DNA of 64,000 nucleotides from Sycobia sp. Sy_11. Its lineage: Eukaryota; Arthropoda; Insecta; Hymenoptera; Epichrysomallidae. Made by a program: the position numbers and the translations under genes. The stretch spans positions 383,501 to 447,500 of the forward strand of contig JACCIC010000221.1 of assembly GCA_018907035.1 (NCBI GenBank), in the 5' to 3' direction. This document shows, piece by piece, positions 60,714 through 64,000 of this stretch. Positions within the stretch are counted from its first letter, which is position 1; each line of letters starts with the position of its first letter. The notes under the pieces are model-generated. The model was not told the origin of the DNA. It saw only the letters and a list, made by a program, of their open reading frames with translations, and did no database searches.

Positions 60714-61410
60714 AAACGCCGAGGAGCCAAACGGGGCGGATAATCGAAGCGGGTCGTCGCTCGCCAGGAGCAGCGGCGCATCCGTCGAGGATCTCCCGTC
60801 TCGCGCGGCCAGGGCCGGGATCGCGAGGGGTCGACGTACCGCGTCGACCGCGTAGCGGAGGCAGAATATCGCGAGTAACGAGAGTCGGTTTTTTGGTCGT
60901 TGGTTTTCCTTGTGTCTCTCTCGCTCACGGTCTTGAATGTGGACAGTGACGTGCCGCGATCGGGGCAAATCAACTCGCGGTTTAGTGTCAAGTGCGAATC
61001 GTCCGATCGGTGCGTGGAGGGTGGTTGCTAGTTTCGATATCTTTCATCTTTGTTTCTGATTTACTTCTTCGGTTTCGCGTCGGAGGAGCCGGGCAAGATG
61101 AGGTCGCGCGAGAAAGACCGGGGCCGCGGCCGATAATCGTGGAATCGAGCACGAACGACTTATACATGTATATATATACGTATATATATGTGTGTGTATA
61201 GGACCAGGATGATAGACGCGGTCGCGAACAGGTGACCGAGTCGACGATCTCTGCCTTGGACCGAGGGATCCTTCGGGGTACAGAGGAGAGATACTGGCGG
61301 CGGACTTAGGGTGAGTCGTATTTCTCAATCGATTGCGGGAGTAAAAGGGGGCTCGGATTATTCTACAAAAAACACTTTTATAATAGCGTGTCAAAGAAAG
61401 ACGAAAGAAT

Positions 61411-61434
61411 GTAATAATAATAATAATAATAATA
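61411..61434. repeat. (AAT)n microsatellite
   Basis: Pure AAT trinucleotide array about 100 bp after the candidate donor. Confidence 0.95.
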
Positions 61435-62041
61435 TATGCGTGCACGACATTCTCAAACATCAATATTGGATGATAATCTATACAGAAGTGTAGCTTGGTT
61501 ATTCTATCGAATTAATGGTTTTATATGATACACGTAGCTCGCTGATATAAAAGATCAATGGACAAGCTACAATCAAATAATATTAATTACTATTTCACAA
61601 TAAAATATTGCTCACATTAAGCAATTTATCATCTGTTTAATATTTAATAACTGTGCTGAACTTATGCGAGGCTCTGCCAGGCGCGAGAAACATGAAACAG
61701 TAATAATTCGACATTTTCGAGGTCGAACAAATACATAAATATATTGATGAAGACTGACACGATAAAAGGAGAAGAAACGTGAATAGTTGGCTTTATTTTT
61801 ATAATGCTTTCCTTTCAGTATTTCAATTCTTCAACAGATTAAACGTTCCGCAATGCATTAACTTATTTGTAATAGACTAAAAAAGAAAAATTATTCATTA
61901 ATGTTCGACTATCGATATGAAGATAACATAATGTTATGCATAATTGAAGATCTTAAAGAAATTGAGGAAAAAAACAAAGAAAAGTATGCACATTATTAAT
62001 GACATGGCGTGTCTAGCGTCGCATTTAAATAATAAGAAAAA

Positions 62042-62058
62042 GGCTCAAAATTTGAGCC
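62042..62058. repeat. 17-bp palindrome
   Basis: GGCTCAAA and TTTGAGCC, exact reverse complements, around a single A. Confidence 0.85.
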
Positions 62059-63671
62059 AATGAGGCATTAAGAAGAATAAAACTTAGGATAATTAACTAA
62101 TATCTTAACAGGTAATTTATTTTTAAACATGAATTTCATTGGGACCGAGTTAAGATTCTTACTTTAATTCTGTACAGTAAACTAAATTAAACCCAAAAAT
62201 CTTAATTAATTTAGTATCGCGTACGGCCTTCCCTTGATTAACAAACGAGTTAAAATTGTTTCCAATCAATTTATCTTCTTGCAGGATAATTTTTGATTTT
62301 TAACCGAATTGAAATAGCCGCTGTTCTATAATTGGTGTAGGATAACAAAAGGACCGCTAAGGTCATTGCACTTATCTAAACGAAACGCCGCTTTCCACAA
62401 TTCCGAGTGTATGCATTTAATCATCCGTGGTGCAACAATAGCAGTAATAGCATTTTTCATTTGTGCTATAAAATAATATTCAGCTCATTTCCATTACTAA
62501 TTTTATTCAGTCACAGAGGTAAAGTAGTCGAGTCGAATCTTTAAATAAATTCAAATCTAATATACATTTTCACGTCGTATGTCTAAGATTAAGTCACTTG
62601 TAATCCTATTGATAGACCCAACAAGTGCCTTAAGTCCAACCGTACGTGTCACTTTCTTTTCTTTTTTTTTTATTATAAATTTATATATGATTTTTTTTGG
62701 TTTCTCGAATCGTAAATAATTATCATTCTTTATACTGGCAAAAACAATAAAAGGTAGAGACGACCGTTATCTTAATAAATGTATTTATCGAGTAATTTTC
62801 ACAAATAAAGAAAAAACTAGCAGATTTTTTTATGAAATATAATGAAATATTTTAAGAATTAGAAGCTTTTAGAATTATATCTGGAAGGTTTTTACTTGCA
62901 AGAAATCTTGAATACGATTTAAACAGTGAGAATGCAGATACAAATAAACATACATTTTCAACGATGACAGTAGAAATTTGCGGTAGAGCCTTGTCTTTAA
63001 TACGTAGATCCCATCCAAGGATAACGATCTATACTGGATCATTTTTGAAATTATTATCATCAATAATCGTGTTATCAATATTATAATTCTTACGACACAT
63101 TGAGATTGACGAAAACTAATAAATGTTTCCAATCACATTAAGATGAACGATTAAAAGACAGTGCATATTAAATATTTAGAAATTCTAAGATCCTTTGTAA
63201 AAAGTAGAAAAAGGAATCGATTGAAATGGTAGAAATTCTATCGTTAAAAATTTAGAGTATTTGTACTTGATGACATCTTGATCAGAAATCAAGATGAGTT
63301 CAGGGTCTAAAAATGATCGTGAAATGAGCAGTGATGCTGTATTAGTTAATGATAGTCAATGTCTTTAACATGTAGTGTAATTATTTATCCGTTGTTGCAA
63401 ATATATAGATGCACGCGCACACGCGCACACGATCACGTACGCTTCACGAATGCGCTCTGTTGTACATAACGGGCATGCACTGTATAACAACTTATCCGTA
63501 TATACGAATAGTTAGGTGGTTTCCGTCATAGGTCAGAATTATATAAATCTATCTGTCATATCATGCAATAGAAGTATAAATGGATTGTCGTACGCAAGAT
63601 CATGGTGAATATTTTATGCAGCAAAACTCGAGAGGAAATGGAATATAGGATAAGAAAAGAGAAAAAGAAGA

Positions 63672-63673
<2 letters not shown>

Positions 63674-63758
<85 letters not shown>

Positions 63759-63786
63759 GAAAGAAAGAAAGAAAGAAAAAAAAAGA
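63674..63786. repeat. Compound (AT)n(GT)n(GAAA)n microsatellite
   Basis: An AT array of about 30 bp, then about 50 bp of pure GT, then GAAA tetranucleotides. It accounts for the IY/CV and THTH frames seen on the two strands. Confidence 0.95.
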
Positions 63787-64000
63787 GAGAGATAATTGGA
63801 CAGAAAGGAATAGCGTGTGAGAGCGAGAGAGTGAGAGGGAGGGGGGAGAAAGAAAGAGAGAGGTTAAATTACTATCTGATATGCAAATTGCATAAAAAAT
63901 ACGAATAAATATATTATACATGTGAAAGTGGCTGTATAGTATATTGCAGCAGAGGTGCAAAAACTTTGTTTATACGTATTTGCTATAATTTTACGTTGAT

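Larger units (their letters stand above)
60581..61310 (+). other. Candidate exon (5' untranslated or upstream-ORF-bearing)
   Basis: The segment starts after a pyrimidine-rich tract ending in CCCGCAG (60574-60580), a good acceptor, and ends AGG|GTGAGT with the intron GT at 61311-61312, a strong donor. It is CG-rich in an AT-rich setting. No long frame spans it. The plus frames at 60595-60855 and 60600-60713 both stop well before the donor, and several stops follow in every frame. That pattern suits a non-coding leader exon with small upstream ORFs. The TA/TG-rich stretch at 61165-61200 is inside it. It could also be a promoter with its start inside, in which case the acceptor is fortuitous. 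Confidence 0.45.
61311..64000. other. AT-rich stretch, probable intron start
   Basis: It begins with the donor-like GTGAGT. It contains an AAT array (61411-61434), a 17-bp palindrome (62042-62058), a short CA/CG array (63413-63430) and a compound array at the right end. No coding frame is recognised. Confidence 0.5.

Noticed and set aside
63556..63960. 134-codon minus frame
   Set aside because: THTHTH and IYIYIY runs from the compound GT/AT array.
1..64000. CRISPR arrays, tRNA, rRNA and known insect microRNAs
   Set aside because: The direct repeats seen are microsatellites without spacers. No tRNA B-box in a cloverleaf setting, rRNA stretch or remembered microRNA seed with a hairpin was found. 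A covariance-model scan would be needed to exclude them fully.

Overview
This window looks like a piece of an animal nuclear genome, most likely an insect and plausibly a hymenopteran such as an ant. Three things seen in the sequence point that way. AT-rich tracts alternate sharply with CpG-rich islands in which CG is not depleted. Long pure microsatellites of (AT)n, (CT/GA)n, (CA/GT)n and (ATAC)n are very abundant. There is a decayed mariner (Tc1/mariner superfamily) transposon. The order-level assignment is inference. There are no operons, Shine-Dalgarno signals, tRNAs, rRNAs, CRISPR arrays or phage-like genes that I can see.

Almost the whole window reads as intergenic or long-intron DNA. 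No ORF on either strand looks like an intact conserved protein. The long ORFs fall into two kinds. Some are translations of microsatellites (runs of IY, SL, ER, TH or CV). Others lie in CpG-rich islands, where stop codons are rare on both strands at once. The one recognisable protein relic is the mariner transposase at 15360-16038. It keeps a start and the C-terminal catalytic half, has lost the DNA-binding half, is frameshifted, and has lost two of its three catalytic aspartates.

Layout. 1-2100 is AT-rich and featureless. 2100-2976 is a CpG-rich island with an arthropod-type initiator and a splice-donor-like end, a candidate promoter and first exon on the plus strand. 3-15 kb alternates AT-rich DNA with GC-richer segments at 6.9-7.7 and 11.7-13.0 kb. 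15.3-16.1 kb is the mariner relic. 16.2-22 kb holds several CpG-rich segments, one ending in a strong splice donor at 20156. 22-36 kb is mostly AT-rich, with islands at 26.3, 28.8 and 31.2 kb and a patch of broken coding-like frames at 34.9-35.5 kb. 36-47.3 kb contains the most GC-rich islands (40.6-41.5, 43.1-44.1, 46.1-47.3 kb), with G-quadruplex and Z-DNA-type sequence. 47.9-58.3 kb is a dense cluster of long AT and ATAC/ATGT arrays. 60.58-61.31 kb is the best candidate internal or first exon (acceptor at 60580, donor at 61311). The last 2.7 kb is AT-rich.

The most economical reading is the 5' part of one or more plus-strand genes with large introns and alternative non-coding first exons ending near 2976, 20155 and 61310, whose coding exons lie to the right of the window. 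That is a hypothesis, and RNA evidence would decide it. I did not find a new multi-gene system. The items most worth checking are the three candidate exons, the facing G-quadruplex motifs at 43.6 kb, the long Z-DNA-prone tracts, and the microsatellite cluster.
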